Below are positions 1 to 7,254 of a stretch of 7,906 bases of DNA, in pieces (positions within the stretch are counted from its first letter, which is position 1; every line of letters starts with the position of its first letter). Under the pieces are notes generated by a model. The model made no database searches, was not told where the DNA came from, and saw only the letters and a program-made list of their open reading frames with translations. The stretch covers positions 1-7,906 of the forward strand of contig JAQBQC010000062.1 of the NCBI GenBank assembly GCA_028287205.1, given 5' to 3'. Made by a program: the position numbers and the translations under genes. This DNA is from Gemmatimonadota bacterium (GTDB lineage Bacteria > Gemmatimonadota > Gemmatimonadetes > Gemmatimonadales > Gemmatimonadaceae).

Positions 1-561
1 TGGTGGGTTCGCCAGGCCGTGCTCAAGGCGCTGGCCGAGCAGACGCGCTCCGTGCGCATTCCGCTCAATCAGAACTCACAGCTCATCAAGCTCGCGCGTG
101 CGGAAACCGTGCTGGCGCAGGTGCTCAAGCGCGATCCCACGGATCACGAGATCGGGCGCCTGATCGAGGAGACGCCCGAGCAGGTGCGGGCCTCGCGTCA
201 GATGTCGGCCACCGAGCTCTCGCTCGATGCGCCAATCGATCGTTCCGACCGCGAGGCCTCCACGCTCGGCGAGCGCTTCGTTGGTGTCGAGGGCGGCGAG
301 ATCGAGGAGAACTGCGACTTCAAGCTGATGCGCGAGTTCATCGATCGTGTCTTCCGGCAGTATCTTACGCCGCGAGAGCGAAAGATCCTCTATCTCTACT
401 ACGGTCTCGACGAAGGGGCCGAGGCCATGACGCTCGAGAAGATCGGCGCGCTCATGGGAGTCACGCGCGAACGCATTCGTCAGATCCGCGAGCGCGCTTT
501 CGAGAAACTGCGTGGCTCTCCACACGGAAACGCACTCGCGAGCTTCTGGACCGCCGCCTGA
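1..561 (+). CDS. RNA polymerase sigma-70 factor, RpoD/SigA type, C-terminal part (5' end outside window)
   Basis: This protein directs RNA polymerase to promoters. The frame is open from base 1, so the N-terminus lies outside; 186 residues are visible. Residues 1-14 begin with WWVRQA, the end of region 2.4 that reads the -10 element. Region 3 follows with AEQTRSVRIPLNQ and a helical segment containing KRDPTDHEIGRLIEETPEQV. An acidic linker (about residues 75-105) leads to region 4: LTPRERKILYLYYGL, then the helix-turn-helix at about 144-171 (TLEKIGALMGVTRERIRQIR), which binds the -35 element. The tail HGNALASFW resembles the end of primary sigma factors. The order and spacing fit a group 1 or 2 sigma factor, not an ECF factor. 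Whether it is the housekeeping factor or a paralog cannot be decided without regions 1.1 to 2.3. Its 3' end overlaps the predicted start of glcD. Confidence 0.93.
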   Translation, partial: WWVRQAVLKALAEQTRSVRIPLNQNSQLIKLARAETVLAQVLKRDPTDHEIGRLIEETPEQVRASRQMSATELSLDAPIDRSDREASTLGERFVGVEGGEIEENCDFKLMREFIDRVFRQYLTPRERKILYLYYGLDEGAEAMTLEKIGALMGVTRERIRQIRERAFEKLRGSPHGNALASFWTAA

Positions 562-1999
562 ACAAGCCGTCGGTCGGCGCAGCGCGCTGATCGACACTGA
601 GGCACTCGCGGCGCTCCTCGCCGCGATCGTGGGCGAGCGAGGCGTGTTGGCGCGATCGAGCGAGCTCGCGACCTACAGCTCCGATGGACTGCCGGGCTAC
701 CGCCTTCGCCCACGCCTCGCCGTGTTTCCCACGACGAAGCAGCAGCTCATCGATGTCGTGCGCCTTCTCGCGCGCGAGCACTGCCCGTTCGTCGCGCGCG
801 GCGCGGGCACGGGACTCTCCGCCGGCGCCCTCGCGAGCGGCGACGCCGTCGTCATCGGGCTCAATCGCCTCAATCGCATTCTGCGCATCGACCCGGCCAA
901 CCGGCTCGCAGTGGTCGAGCCGGGTGCGGTGAACGTCACGCTCACGCGCGCCGCCGGCGCCCACGGCCTGCACTACGCACCGGACCCGTCGAGCCAGACC
1001 GCGTGCACGATCGGCGGCAACGTCGCCGAGAACAGCGGCGGTCCGCACTGCCTCAAGTACGGCGTGACGCTCAATCACGTGGCCGCACTTGAGGTGATCC
1101 TCGCGAGCGGCGAGATCGTCGCGCTCGGAAATGCGGATGGAGAGGCGGACGGATACGACCTGCTCGGCGCCTTCATCGGCTCCGAGGGATGCTTCGGCAT
1201 CGCGCTCGAGGTTACCGTCAAGCTCACGCCGAATCCGCAGGGTGTGCGCACGCTGCTCGCGGATTTCATGTCGATCGACGCGGGCGCTCGCGCGACATCG
1301 GCAATCATCGCTGCGGGAATTCTTCCCGCGGCGCTCGAGATGATGGACGGGCCGACGATTCGCGCCGTGGAGGCATCGATCTACGCCGCCGGCTATCCGG
1401 CCGACGCCGACGCGGTGCTGCTCATCGAGCTCGATGGGCTCGACGCGGGACTCGATGCGGATGTGCGGCTCGTGGAGAAGCATTGTCTCGCGGCGGGCGC
1501 GCGCACGGTGCGAATCGCGGCGAACGAGGACGAGCGCGCGCGGCTCTGGCAGGGCCGCAAGAAGGCATTCGGCGCGATGGGGCGGATCGCGCCCGACCTC
1601 GTTGTGCAGGACGCCGTCATCCCGCGCACAAAGCTTCCGGAGGTGCTGCGCGCGATCGCGGCGATCGCGGCGCGGTGGCAGATCCAGGTGTGCAATGTCT
1701 TCCACGCTGGCGACGGCAACCTGCATCCGAACATCGGCTACGACTCGCGCAACGCGGATGAATCGCGCCGCGTGGGGATGGCCATGCGCGACATCATGCG
1801 GGCGTGCATCGATGCGGGCGGCACGATCACGGGCGAGCACGGCATTGGTCTCGACAAGCTCGAGTACATGCCGCAGATCTTCTCGCCGGAATCGCTCGCG
1901 GCGCAGTGCGCGCTTCGCGATGCCTTCGATCCGGAGCGACGTGCGAATCCGGGCAAGGTGGTGCCGGTGCACTCGTGCCGCGAGTGGAGAGGCGCGTGA
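512..1999 (+). CDS. glcD: Glycolate oxidase subunit GlcD (FAD-linked oxidase)
   Basis: This is the large FAD subunit that oxidises glycolate to glyoxylate, working with GlcE and GlcF and probably passing electrons to the membrane quinone pool. It has 495 residues, close to E. coli GlcD (499 by memory). The FAD-binding (PCMH-type) domain shows RGAGTGLSAGAL (residues 96-107), YAPDPSSQ and IGGNVAENSGGPHCLKYG (167-184). The C-terminal FAD-oxidase domain shows VFHAGDGNLHP (396-406), whose His398 and His405 are the likely metal or substrate ligands, and TGEHGIG (440-446). The end, NPGKVVP, is also typical. I chose GTG at 512 because the helix LAALLAAIVGERGVL belongs to the fold and no other ATG, GTG or TTG start precedes it; the next usable start (GTG 629) would cut it off. 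A weak GAGAA lies at 502-506. A D-lactate or D-2-hydroxyglutarate dehydrogenase is the alternative, but adjacent glcE and glcF argue for glycolate. Confidence 0.93.
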   Translation: MALHTETHSRASGPPPEQAVGRRSALIDTEALAALLAAIVGERGVLARSSELATYSSDGLPGYRLRPRLAVFPTTKQQLIDVVRLLAREHCPFVARGAGTGLSAGALASGDAVVIGLNRLNRILRIDPANRLAVVEPGAVNVTLTRAAGAHGLHYAPDPSSQTACTIGGNVAENSGGPHCLKYGVTLNHVAALEVILASGEIVALGNADGEADGYDLLGAFIGSEGCFGIALEVTVKLTPNPQGVRTLLADFMSIDAGARATSAIIAAGILPAALEMMDGPTIRAVEASIYAAGYPADADAVLLIELDGLDAGLDADVRLVEKHCLAAGARTVRIAANEDERARLWQGRKKAFGAMGRIAPDLVVQDAVIPRTKLPEVLRAIAAIAARWQIQVCNVFHAGDGNLHPNIGYDSRNADESRRVGMAMRDIMRACIDAGGTITGEHGIGLDKLEYMPQIFSPESLAAQCALRDAFDPERRANPGKVVPVHSCREWRGA

Positions 2000-3153
2000 G
2001 CACCGCGGCGGTGCAGGAGCGCGTGCGCAAGCACGTTGTGCCGGCAGGATTCGAATGCGCAACCGCCGCGGCGCCGCTACGCATAGTCGGTTCGGGCACC
2101 TGGCTCGACGCCGGACGTCCTGTGCACGATGCCGAAACGCTCTCGGTGGCCGGCGACGATGCCGATGACGCGATCGTCGAGTACGTCGCGAGCGATCTCA
2201 CGCTCACGGCGCGCGCGGGGGCGACGCTCGCGAGCATCGCGCGCGTGACGGGGGCCGAGGGACAGTGGCTCGCGCTCGATCCGTTCGGCTCGGCGGGAGG
2301 CACGCTGGGCGCCACCATCGCAACCGGCTCCACGGGCCCGCTCGCGCACGCCTTCGGTACGCCGCGCGACAACGTGCTCGGCCTCGAGGCGGTCACTGGC
2401 ACGGGCGAGATCGTGCGCGCGGGTGGACGCGTCGTGAAGAACGTGGCGGGCTTCGATCTCACGCGGCTGTTCACCGGCGCGTGGGGCACGCTCGCGGTGA
2501 TCACGGAGGCGACGGTGCGCCTGCGTGCGCGCCCCGAGCGCGACGAGACGATCGCGCTCGCGCTTCCCTCCGGCGATGCGCTGGACGCGTGGCTCGCGAA
2601 GCTGCGCGCGCTTCCCTTCTCTCCGCTCGCCCTCGAGCTGCTCAACGCTGCGCTCGCGACCGCGCTTGGCCTCGGTGACCGCCCGATCCTGCTCGCGCGC
2701 CTGGGCGGCAACGACGACTCCGTGCGCGAGCAGTTGCGCGTCTTCAGCGTGCTCGGCGAGATGCATCCCGCGCCGCACGCCACGTGGCGCTCGCTCGCGG
2801 AGATCGAGCCCGCGGGCGCCGCCGTCGCGCGCGTATCCGCCCCGCCCTCGCGACTGCACGCGCTCTGGGCGCGCCTCGCAAATGGCGGTGACAGCTCGCT
2901 CGTGCATGCCGCGGTCGAGCGCGGCATCGTGCGCTGCATCCATTCCGCGAGCGTGGATGATTCCGCGGTGTCCATCGCGCAGTGGCTCGAGCGGATCGCG
3001 CACACGGACGGCACGCACATCTTCGAGCGACTTCCCGCGCGCGAGTGGAGCAGAGTGCCCGCGCGCGTGAACGATCCGCTATCACGCGCCGTGCGCGGCG
3101 CGTTCGATCCGCATCGCATTTTGAATCGCGGCATCCTCGGAGACGTCGCGTGA
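1996..3153 (+). CDS. glcE: Glycolate oxidase subunit GlcE (FAD-binding)
   Basis: This is the second FAD-binding subunit of the glycolate oxidase complex, 385 residues long. It is a shorter relative of GlcD. Signs are VGSGTWLDAG near residues 31-40 (first FAD-contacting loop), GGTLGATIATGSTGP starting at Gly101, and GGRVVKNVAGFDLTRLFTGA near 144-163. The last block is a strong GlcE signature and is followed by WGTLAVITEATVRLRARPE. The C-terminus AFDPHRILNRG matches the usual end of FAD-oxidase proteins. The GTG start at 1996 overlaps the glcD stop in a GTGA; GGAGAGG at 1986-1992 is a good ribosome binding site six bases upstream, and the frame before it is only a shadow inside glcD. The overlap implies coupled translation of the two FAD subunits. 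Confidence 0.93.
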   Translation: MSTAAVQERVRKHVVPAGFECATAAAPLRIVGSGTWLDAGRPVHDAETLSVAGDDADDAIVEYVASDLTLTARAGATLASIARVTGAEGQWLALDPFGSAGGTLGATIATGSTGPLAHAFGTPRDNVLGLEAVTGTGEIVRAGGRVVKNVAGFDLTRLFTGAWGTLAVITEATVRLRARPERDETIALALPSGDALDAWLAKLRALPFSPLALELLNAALATALGLGDRPILLARLGGNDDSVREQLRVFSVLGEMHPAPHATWRSLAEIEPAGAAVARVSAPPSRLHALWARLANGGDSSLVHAAVERGIVRCIHSASVDDSAVSIAQWLERIAHTDGTHIFERLPAREWSRVPARVNDPLSRAVRGAFDPHRILNRGILGDVA

Positions 3154-4469
3154 ACAACGAGCTCACGATGCCGGCATGCGCGATACCAGGCACGCCGCTC
3201 GCGGCCGAGAGCGCGGGAATCAATGCCTGCGTGCACTGCGGCTTTTGCCTGCAGGCGTGCCCGACGTACATCGCGCTCGGCGACGAGAACGACTCTCCGC
3301 GCGGCCGCATCTATCTCATGCGCGCGCTGATGGAGGGCGAGCTCGCGGTGGACGATCCGGCCGTGCACACGCACATCGATCGATGCCTGGGCTGCCGCGC
3401 CTGCGAAACGGCGTGCCCGTCCGGCGTGCCGTATGGCGCGCTCCTCGAGGCAACGCGTGCAACGTTGAGCGAGGTGAAGCGCCCCCCGCTGCGCGCGCGA
3501 TTCATTCTCGCATTGTTCGCGCGGCGCCGGGTGATGCGAATCGCGGTTGGCGCCGCCAGGCTGCTGCGCTCGACTGGCCTCCCGAAGGTGCTGTCGCGCC
3601 TTCCCGGCGACCTCGGCTTCGCGTTCGCGATGCTCGCCTCGAGCGAGTCTCCGCTCGCGCGAGCGCGCGCGCACGCGCACGGGGGATCGAGCGCGGGTTA
3701 CGACGCGCGTGGCGATGGCAGTCGCGGAACATTCGCGCTGCTGCGCGGCTGCGTCATGGAGGGGCTCTTCACTCGGGCCAATCGGGCGACGGAGCGCACG
3801 CTCGTCGCCAACGACTACAGAGCCCTCGCCGCGCCCGATCAGCACTGTTGCGGCGCGCTCCACGCGCATGCCGGCGATCTCGACATGGCTCGCACGCTCG
3901 CGCGGCGAAACATCGCGGCGTTCGAGAAGTCGGGCGCGGAGTACGTCGTCACCAATGCGGCGGGATGCGGCGCGCTGCTCAAGGAGTATGGACATCTCCT
4001 CGCGAACGACGCCGAATGGTCCGCGCGCGCAGCCGATCTCTCCGCGCGCGCGCGCGACGTGAGCGAGCTCCTCGCTGCCGCGGGCCCGCGCGTTGGCGCT
4101 CCACTCGACTATCGCGTGACCTACGATGCGCCGTGCCACCTCCAGCATGCGCAGCGCATCACCGCCGCACCGCTCCGGGTTCTCGACGCAATCCCCGGGC
4201 TCGAGCGCGTCGCGCTCGCCGATGCCGACCAGTGCTGCGGAAGCGCAGGCATCTACAATCTGCTCGAGCCTGCGCTTTCGGCTGCTGTGCTCGCGCCCAA
4301 GATCGCGCACATCGAGCTCACCGGTGCGGCGCTCGTCGCCACCGGCAATCCGGGATGTCTCATGCAGATCGGTGCCGGGCTGCAGCGCGCCGGACATTCC
4401 GCACGCACGATTCATCCCGTTGAGCTGCTCGATGCGTCGTACGAAGCCCAGGCACGCGCGGAGCCGTAG
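3150..4469 (+). CDS. glcF: Glycolate oxidase iron-sulfur subunit GlcF
   Basis: This is the electron-transfer subunit of glycolate oxidase, 439 residues. Two ferredoxin-type motifs for [4Fe-4S] clusters lie at the N-terminus: Cys27, 30, 33, 37 (CVHCGFCLQACPTY) and Cys79, 82, 85, 89 (CLGCRACETACPSG). Two cysteine-rich CCG domains follow: Cys201, Cys233-Cys234-Gly235 and Cys273 in the first, Cys329, Cys362-Cys363-Gly364 and Cys403 in the second. All expected cysteines are present, so the protein looks intact. It is longer than the roughly 410 residues I recall for E. coli GlcF, partly because of an Arg/Ala/His/Gly-rich linker near residues 165-195. The GTG start overlaps the glcE stop (GTGA), with GGAGA at 3139-3143. 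An ATG at 3168 is the alternative start and would remove only six residues. Confidence 0.93.
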   Translation: MNNELTMPACAIPGTPLAAESAGINACVHCGFCLQACPTYIALGDENDSPRGRIYLMRALMEGELAVDDPAVHTHIDRCLGCRACETACPSGVPYGALLEATRATLSEVKRPPLRARFILALFARRRVMRIAVGAARLLRSTGLPKVLSRLPGDLGFAFAMLASSESPLARARAHAHGGSSAGYDARGDGSRGTFALLRGCVMEGLFTRANRATERTLVANDYRALAAPDQHCCGALHAHAGDLDMARTLARRNIAAFEKSGAEYVVTNAAGCGALLKEYGHLLANDAEWSARAADLSARARDVSELLAAAGPRVGAPLDYRVTYDAPCHLQHAQRITAAPLRVLDAIPGLERVALADADQCCGSAGIYNLLEPALSAAVLAPKIAHIELTGAALVATGNPGCLMQIGAGLQRAGHSARTIHPVELLDASYEAQARAEP

Positions 4470-4487
4470 CGCACTCCAGATGTTTTG

Positions 4488-4496
4488 TGATAAGCT
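4488..4496 (+). promoter_or_regulatory. Possible extended -10 promoter for the HAD-like gene
   Basis: The 33-base gap after glcF is the only real space between genes in the window. Its core at 4478-4497 has 14 A/T out of 20, against a strongly GC-rich background. It contains TGATAAGCT, which fits the extended -10 form TGnTAnnnT. No convincing -35 element is seen. A start of transcription about seven bases downstream would fall on or next to the ATG at 4503, giving a leaderless or nearly leaderless mRNA. That would agree with the lack of a Shine-Dalgarno sequence before that ATG. This is pattern matching on a short stretch and could be chance. Confidence 0.3.
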
Positions 4497-4502
4497 TGCC
4501 TC

Positions 4503-5186
4503 ATGATCGGGTCGCTGTTCTTCGAAGTCGAAGGCGTGTTGGCGGGAACGGCATCGCTCAGGCGCGCGGCGCTTGTCCGCGCACTCGCGGAAGAATCGCT
4601 CGCGCCCGCCGACCTCACTGATCTCGGTGGCGACGCTGGCGGCACTACGCGCGAGATCGTGCGGCACGTGCTTCGCCATCACGCGATCGCGAGCGACGAA
4701 AGCGCGCTCACACTGATCGCGCTGCGCGCCGACCGCCACTTCGCGTCTCTCGTGCAAGCCGGTGTCTCCCTCGCCCCCGGTGCGCGCGAGCTCGTCGAGC
4801 AATCGATCTCCACCTGCCGCCTCGCGATCGTCACGGGCCTCGAGCGCGCGACCGTCAACTCGCTGCTGTCGCTCGCGGAGCTCGAGGGCGCATTCGAGGT
4901 GATCATCGCGGCGGAGGACGTCGCATCGGTCAAGCCCGCGCCGGACGGCCATCGCCGGGCGCTCGAGCGCATGAGCCGGCGGCGGCCACTCGATGCTCGC
5001 ACCGCGCTCGCGCTCGAGCCCGACACCGCCGGTGCACGAGCCGCGCGCGCGGCGGGGCTGCGCTGCGCTGTGATTGCGCCGTATCGCGCGGAGAGCATTG
5101 TGGATGCGGATGCGATGCTCGAGTCGCTCGTTGGTGAAACGCTCGCGACGCTCGATGCGATGCTTCCGATCGAGGCGGCAGGATGA
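4503..5186 (+). CDS. HAD-superfamily-like protein with altered catalytic motifs (phosphoglycolate phosphatase-like)
   Basis: The 227-residue protein has the layout of a small HAD hydrolase with an inserted helical cap. Motif I is usually DxDGVL; here it reads FFEVEGVLAGT, so both aspartates, including the nucleophile, are glutamates (Glu8, Glu10). Motif II keeps Thr111 (IVTG), and motif III keeps Lys144 in SVKPAPDGH. Motif IV, normally E/D-D-S-x-x-G, reads LEPDTAG (Glu172-Pro173-Asp174), so the second acid is displaced. In a glycolate oxidase operon a phosphoglycolate phosphatase would be the natural neighbour, since it makes glycolate. The missing nucleophile suggests a pseudoenzyme, regulator or binding protein, or an enzyme of unusual chemistry. 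The frame is intact and codon use matches its neighbours, so it looks maintained. The ATG at 4503 puts motif I at the usual distance from the N-terminus. The fold is fairly sure; the function is unknown. Confidence 0.8.
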   Translation: MIGSLFFEVEGVLAGTASLRRAALVRALAEESLAPADLTDLGGDAGGTTREIVRHVLRHHAIASDESALTLIALRADRHFASLVQAGVSLAPGARELVEQSISTCRLAIVTGLERATVNSLLSLAELEGAFEVIIAAEDVASVKPAPDGHRRALERMSRRRPLDARTALALEPDTAGARAARAAGLRCAVIAPYRAESIVDADAMLESLVGETLATLDAMLPIEAAG

Positions 5187-6256
5187 CGGCAGGCCAGATC
5201 GTCTCCGGCGAATATCCCGCGGTCGGTGTCGTCGCCGGGCACTCGGTGACGCTGCACTACGGCAACATCGCTGCGGAATACGCATCGCTCGGCGAAGGCG
5301 CCATGCTCATCGACCGCAGCGTGCGCGGGCGGATGCGGTTCGACGGGCCGAAGGCGGCGGAGATGCTCACCGGGCTCGTGACGAACGACGTGCTCGCGCT
5401 CTCGCCGGGCCACGGCCAGTACGCGGCGGCGCTCAGCCCCAAGGGCCGCATCGTGGCGGACGTGCGCATCTTCGCGCGCACGGACCACCTGCTCATCGAC
5501 GTGCCGCCGCGCGCCCGCGCCGGCTGGGACGCACTCGTGCGCAAGTACATCAACCCGCGCGTGGCGCCGTACATCGACGTCGCTGCGGAGATGCGCCAGC
5601 TCGCGATCGCCGGCGTCGCCGCGCGCGCAATTCTCGGCGGCGCTGCCGGGCTCGCGCGCGAGGCCCTCGCCGGCCTCGCACCGTACGGGCACATCGATGC
5701 GGAGATCGGCGGCCGCCCGGCGATGATCGTGCGCATCCCCGATCTCGACGCCGATGGCTACGAGATCTTTTTTCCTTCGGACGCATTCGGTGCAGTCTGG
5801 CAGCGCCTCGCCGCCGGAGGGGCGACGCCCGGCGGGTTGCTCGCATGGGAGATCGCGCGCATCGAGAACGGCCGTCCGGAGTGGGGCGTCGACATCGATG
5901 AGACGACCATTCCGCAGGAGGCGAATCTCGAGGAGCTGCACGCGATCTCGTACACGAAAGGGTGCTACACCGGGCAGGAGGTGGTCGCGCGGATTCACTT
6001 CCGTGGTCATGTGAATCGTCACCTCCGCGGGCTTCGGCTCGGACACAGCGAGGCGCCGGCGGAGCGCGCGGTGCTCCTCTCGCTCGATGGGAAGCAGATC
6101 GGCGACGTTCGATCGAGCGCGCTCTCGCCGCGCATGGGCGCGATTGCGCTGATCATGGTGCGCCGCGAGATCGAGATGGAAACGACCGTGGTCGTCGAAG
6201 GCCCGAACGGTACGACGCAGGGGCAGGTCGTTGCGCTGCCGTTCCCACAGGAGTGA
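5183..6256 (+). CDS. ygfZ: YgfZ/GcvT-family folate-binding protein (Fe-S enzyme maturation)
   Basis: YgfZ proteins have the fold of the glycine-cleavage T protein, bind tetrahydrofolate, and help keep certain iron-sulfur enzymes active; they act in the cytoplasm. The 357-residue protein shows the N-terminal GcvT-like half (MLIDRSVRGRMRFDGPKAAEMLTGLVTNDV, given here only as the block near residues 41-70). The diagnostic motif KGCYTGQE carries the conserved Cys261, followed by VVARIHFRGHVNRHLRGL. The motif KGCYxGQE separates it from true GcvT aminomethyltransferases. The C-terminal barrel (about 280-357) carries GKQIGDVRSSALSP. The ATG overlaps the stop of the HAD-like gene in an ATGA, with GAGG at 5172-5175 seven bases upstream. 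Its place four bases into that unit and downstream of glcF suggests that it supports the two [4Fe-4S] clusters of GlcF; that is inference from context. Confidence 0.9.
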   Translation: MTAGQIVSGEYPAVGVVAGHSVTLHYGNIAAEYASLGEGAMLIDRSVRGRMRFDGPKAAEMLTGLVTNDVLALSPGHGQYAAALSPKGRIVADVRIFARTDHLLIDVPPRARAGWDALVRKYINPRVAPYIDVAAEMRQLAIAGVAARAILGGAAGLAREALAGLAPYGHIDAEIGGRPAMIVRIPDLDADGYEIFFPSDAFGAVWQRLAAGGATPGGLLAWEIARIENGRPEWGVDIDETTIPQEANLEELHAISYTKGCYTGQEVVARIHFRGHVNRHLRGLRLGHSEAPAERAVLLSLDGKQIGDVRSSALSPRMGAIALIMVRREIEMETTVVVEGPNGTTQGQVVALPFPQE

Positions 6257-7254
6257 GCCGCGCCCTCGTCACCGGCGCGACGGGGATGGTCGGCTCGCAC
6301 ATCGTGGAGCGTCTGGTCGCGGATGGATGGAGCGTACGCGCGCTCGTGCGAGATACCACGGCAGCGGCGTGGCTCAGCGATGCCGGCGCCGAGCTGGCGC
6401 GCGGTGATCTGCTCGAGGACGCGTCGCTGCGCTCGGCGGTTTCCGGATGCGATACGGTCTTTCACTGCGCGGCACTCATCTCCGCGAGCGGCAGCTGGGA
6501 CCGATTTCAGCACGCCAACATCGATGGCACCCGCGCAGTGATCGATGCCGCCGCCGGCGCGAGCGCCCGTCTCGTGCACATGAGCAGCGTTGCGGTGTAC
6601 GGTGGTGGCGCCCGATACCGCGACTCGCCCACGGACGAGGACACGCCGCTCGCACCGCTCGATGAGCATGCCTACTATGCACGCTCCAAACGCGAATCGG
6701 AGCATCTCGTGCTCGATGCGCACGCCACGGGCGAGCTGTGGTCCACGGCGCTGCGACCGCCAATGATCTACGGCCGACGCGACCGCCAGCTCGTGCCGAG
6801 ATTCGCACGCGTCATGCGCACGGGACTCTTCCCGCTCTTCGCGCACGGGCGCTCGACGATGTCGCTCGTCCACGCATCGGCGGTGGCGGATGGCGCCGTT
6901 CGCGCCGCGCGTTGCGACGCGGCGGGCGGGCGAGCCTTCAATCTGGCCAACGATTTTCCCGTGACGGTCGCGGACATGGTACAGCTGGGCTCCAACGGGC
7001 TGGGGCGTCGCGTGCGCGGCGTCCCAATTTCGCTGCCCATCGCCCGCCGCACGTTCGCAGCGCTGGCCAGGGTGGCGAAGCTCGCGCATCAGGACGCGAT
7101 GGCGAATCAGCTCCCGGACACCGTGAACACGTTCAGCCGCGACAACCCTTTCACATCTGAGCGCGCGCGCAAGGAGCTCGGTTGGTCGCCCACCGTGCGC
7201 CCCGAGGTCGGGATCCCCGACGCCTTCGCCTGGTGGCAGGAGCATCGCACGTGA
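6253..7254 (+). CDS. NAD(P)-dependent epimerase/dehydratase, extended SDR (3-beta-HSD-like)
   Basis: This is a 333-residue extended short-chain dehydrogenase/reductase. The N-terminal Rossmann motif TGATGMVG (residues 7-14) binds NAD(P). DLLEDASLRSAVSGCDTVFHCAA follows as the usual second and fourth strands. The catalytic triad residues are Ser112 (in HMSSVAVYG), Tyr142 and Lys146 (YARSK). LRPPMIYGRRD and the SLVHASAVADGAVRAA block are typical of the 3-beta-hydroxysteroid dehydrogenase / sterol-decarboxylase-like branch, as is the C-terminal ARKELGWSPTV. The substrate cannot be named: sugar nucleotide, isoprenoid or other alcohols are all possible. GTG at 6253 overlaps the ygfZ stop (GTGA) and sits directly before the Rossmann strand; the open frame upstream is a shadow within ygfZ. 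The ribosome binding site is weak, so it may depend on coupling with ygfZ. Confidence 0.9.
   Translation: MSRALVTGATGMVGSHIVERLVADGWSVRALVRDTTAAAWLSDAGAELARGDLLEDASLRSAVSGCDTVFHCAALISASGSWDRFQHANIDGTRAVIDAAAGASARLVHMSSVAVYGGGARYRDSPTDEDTPLAPLDEHAYYARSKRESEHLVLDAHATGELWSTALRPPMIYGRRDRQLVPRFARVMRTGLFPLFAHGRSTMSLVHASAVADGAVRAARCDAAGGRAFNLANDFPVTVADMVQLGSNGLGRRVRGVPISLPIARRTFAALARVAKLAHQDAMANQLPDTVNTFSRDNPFTSERARKELGWSPTVRPEVGIPDAFAWWQEHRT

Noticed and set aside
1804..1995. Upstream extension of the glcE frame
   Set aside because: It lies inside the conserved C-terminus of glcD in another frame. The GTG at 1996 has a good ribosome binding site and the usual 4-base overlap.
629..1999. GlcD start at GTG 629, avoiding the overlap with the sigma gene
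   Set aside because: It would remove the helix just before GERGVL that belongs to the N-terminal part of GlcD-type proteins.
1827..5285. Very long reverse-strand open frame (1152 codons), and others such as 461-2062 reverse
   Set aside because: It runs antisense through glcD to ygfZ, all of which have clear family motifs. Its product is rich in Arg and Ser without domains. GC-rich third positions remove stop codons from the antisense frame, which fully explains it.
5183..6256. Aminomethyltransferase GcvT of the glycine cleavage system, which would fit glyoxylate/glycine metabolism
   Set aside because: The KGCYTGQE motif with Cys261 is the YgfZ signature, and no other glycine cleavage genes are nearby.
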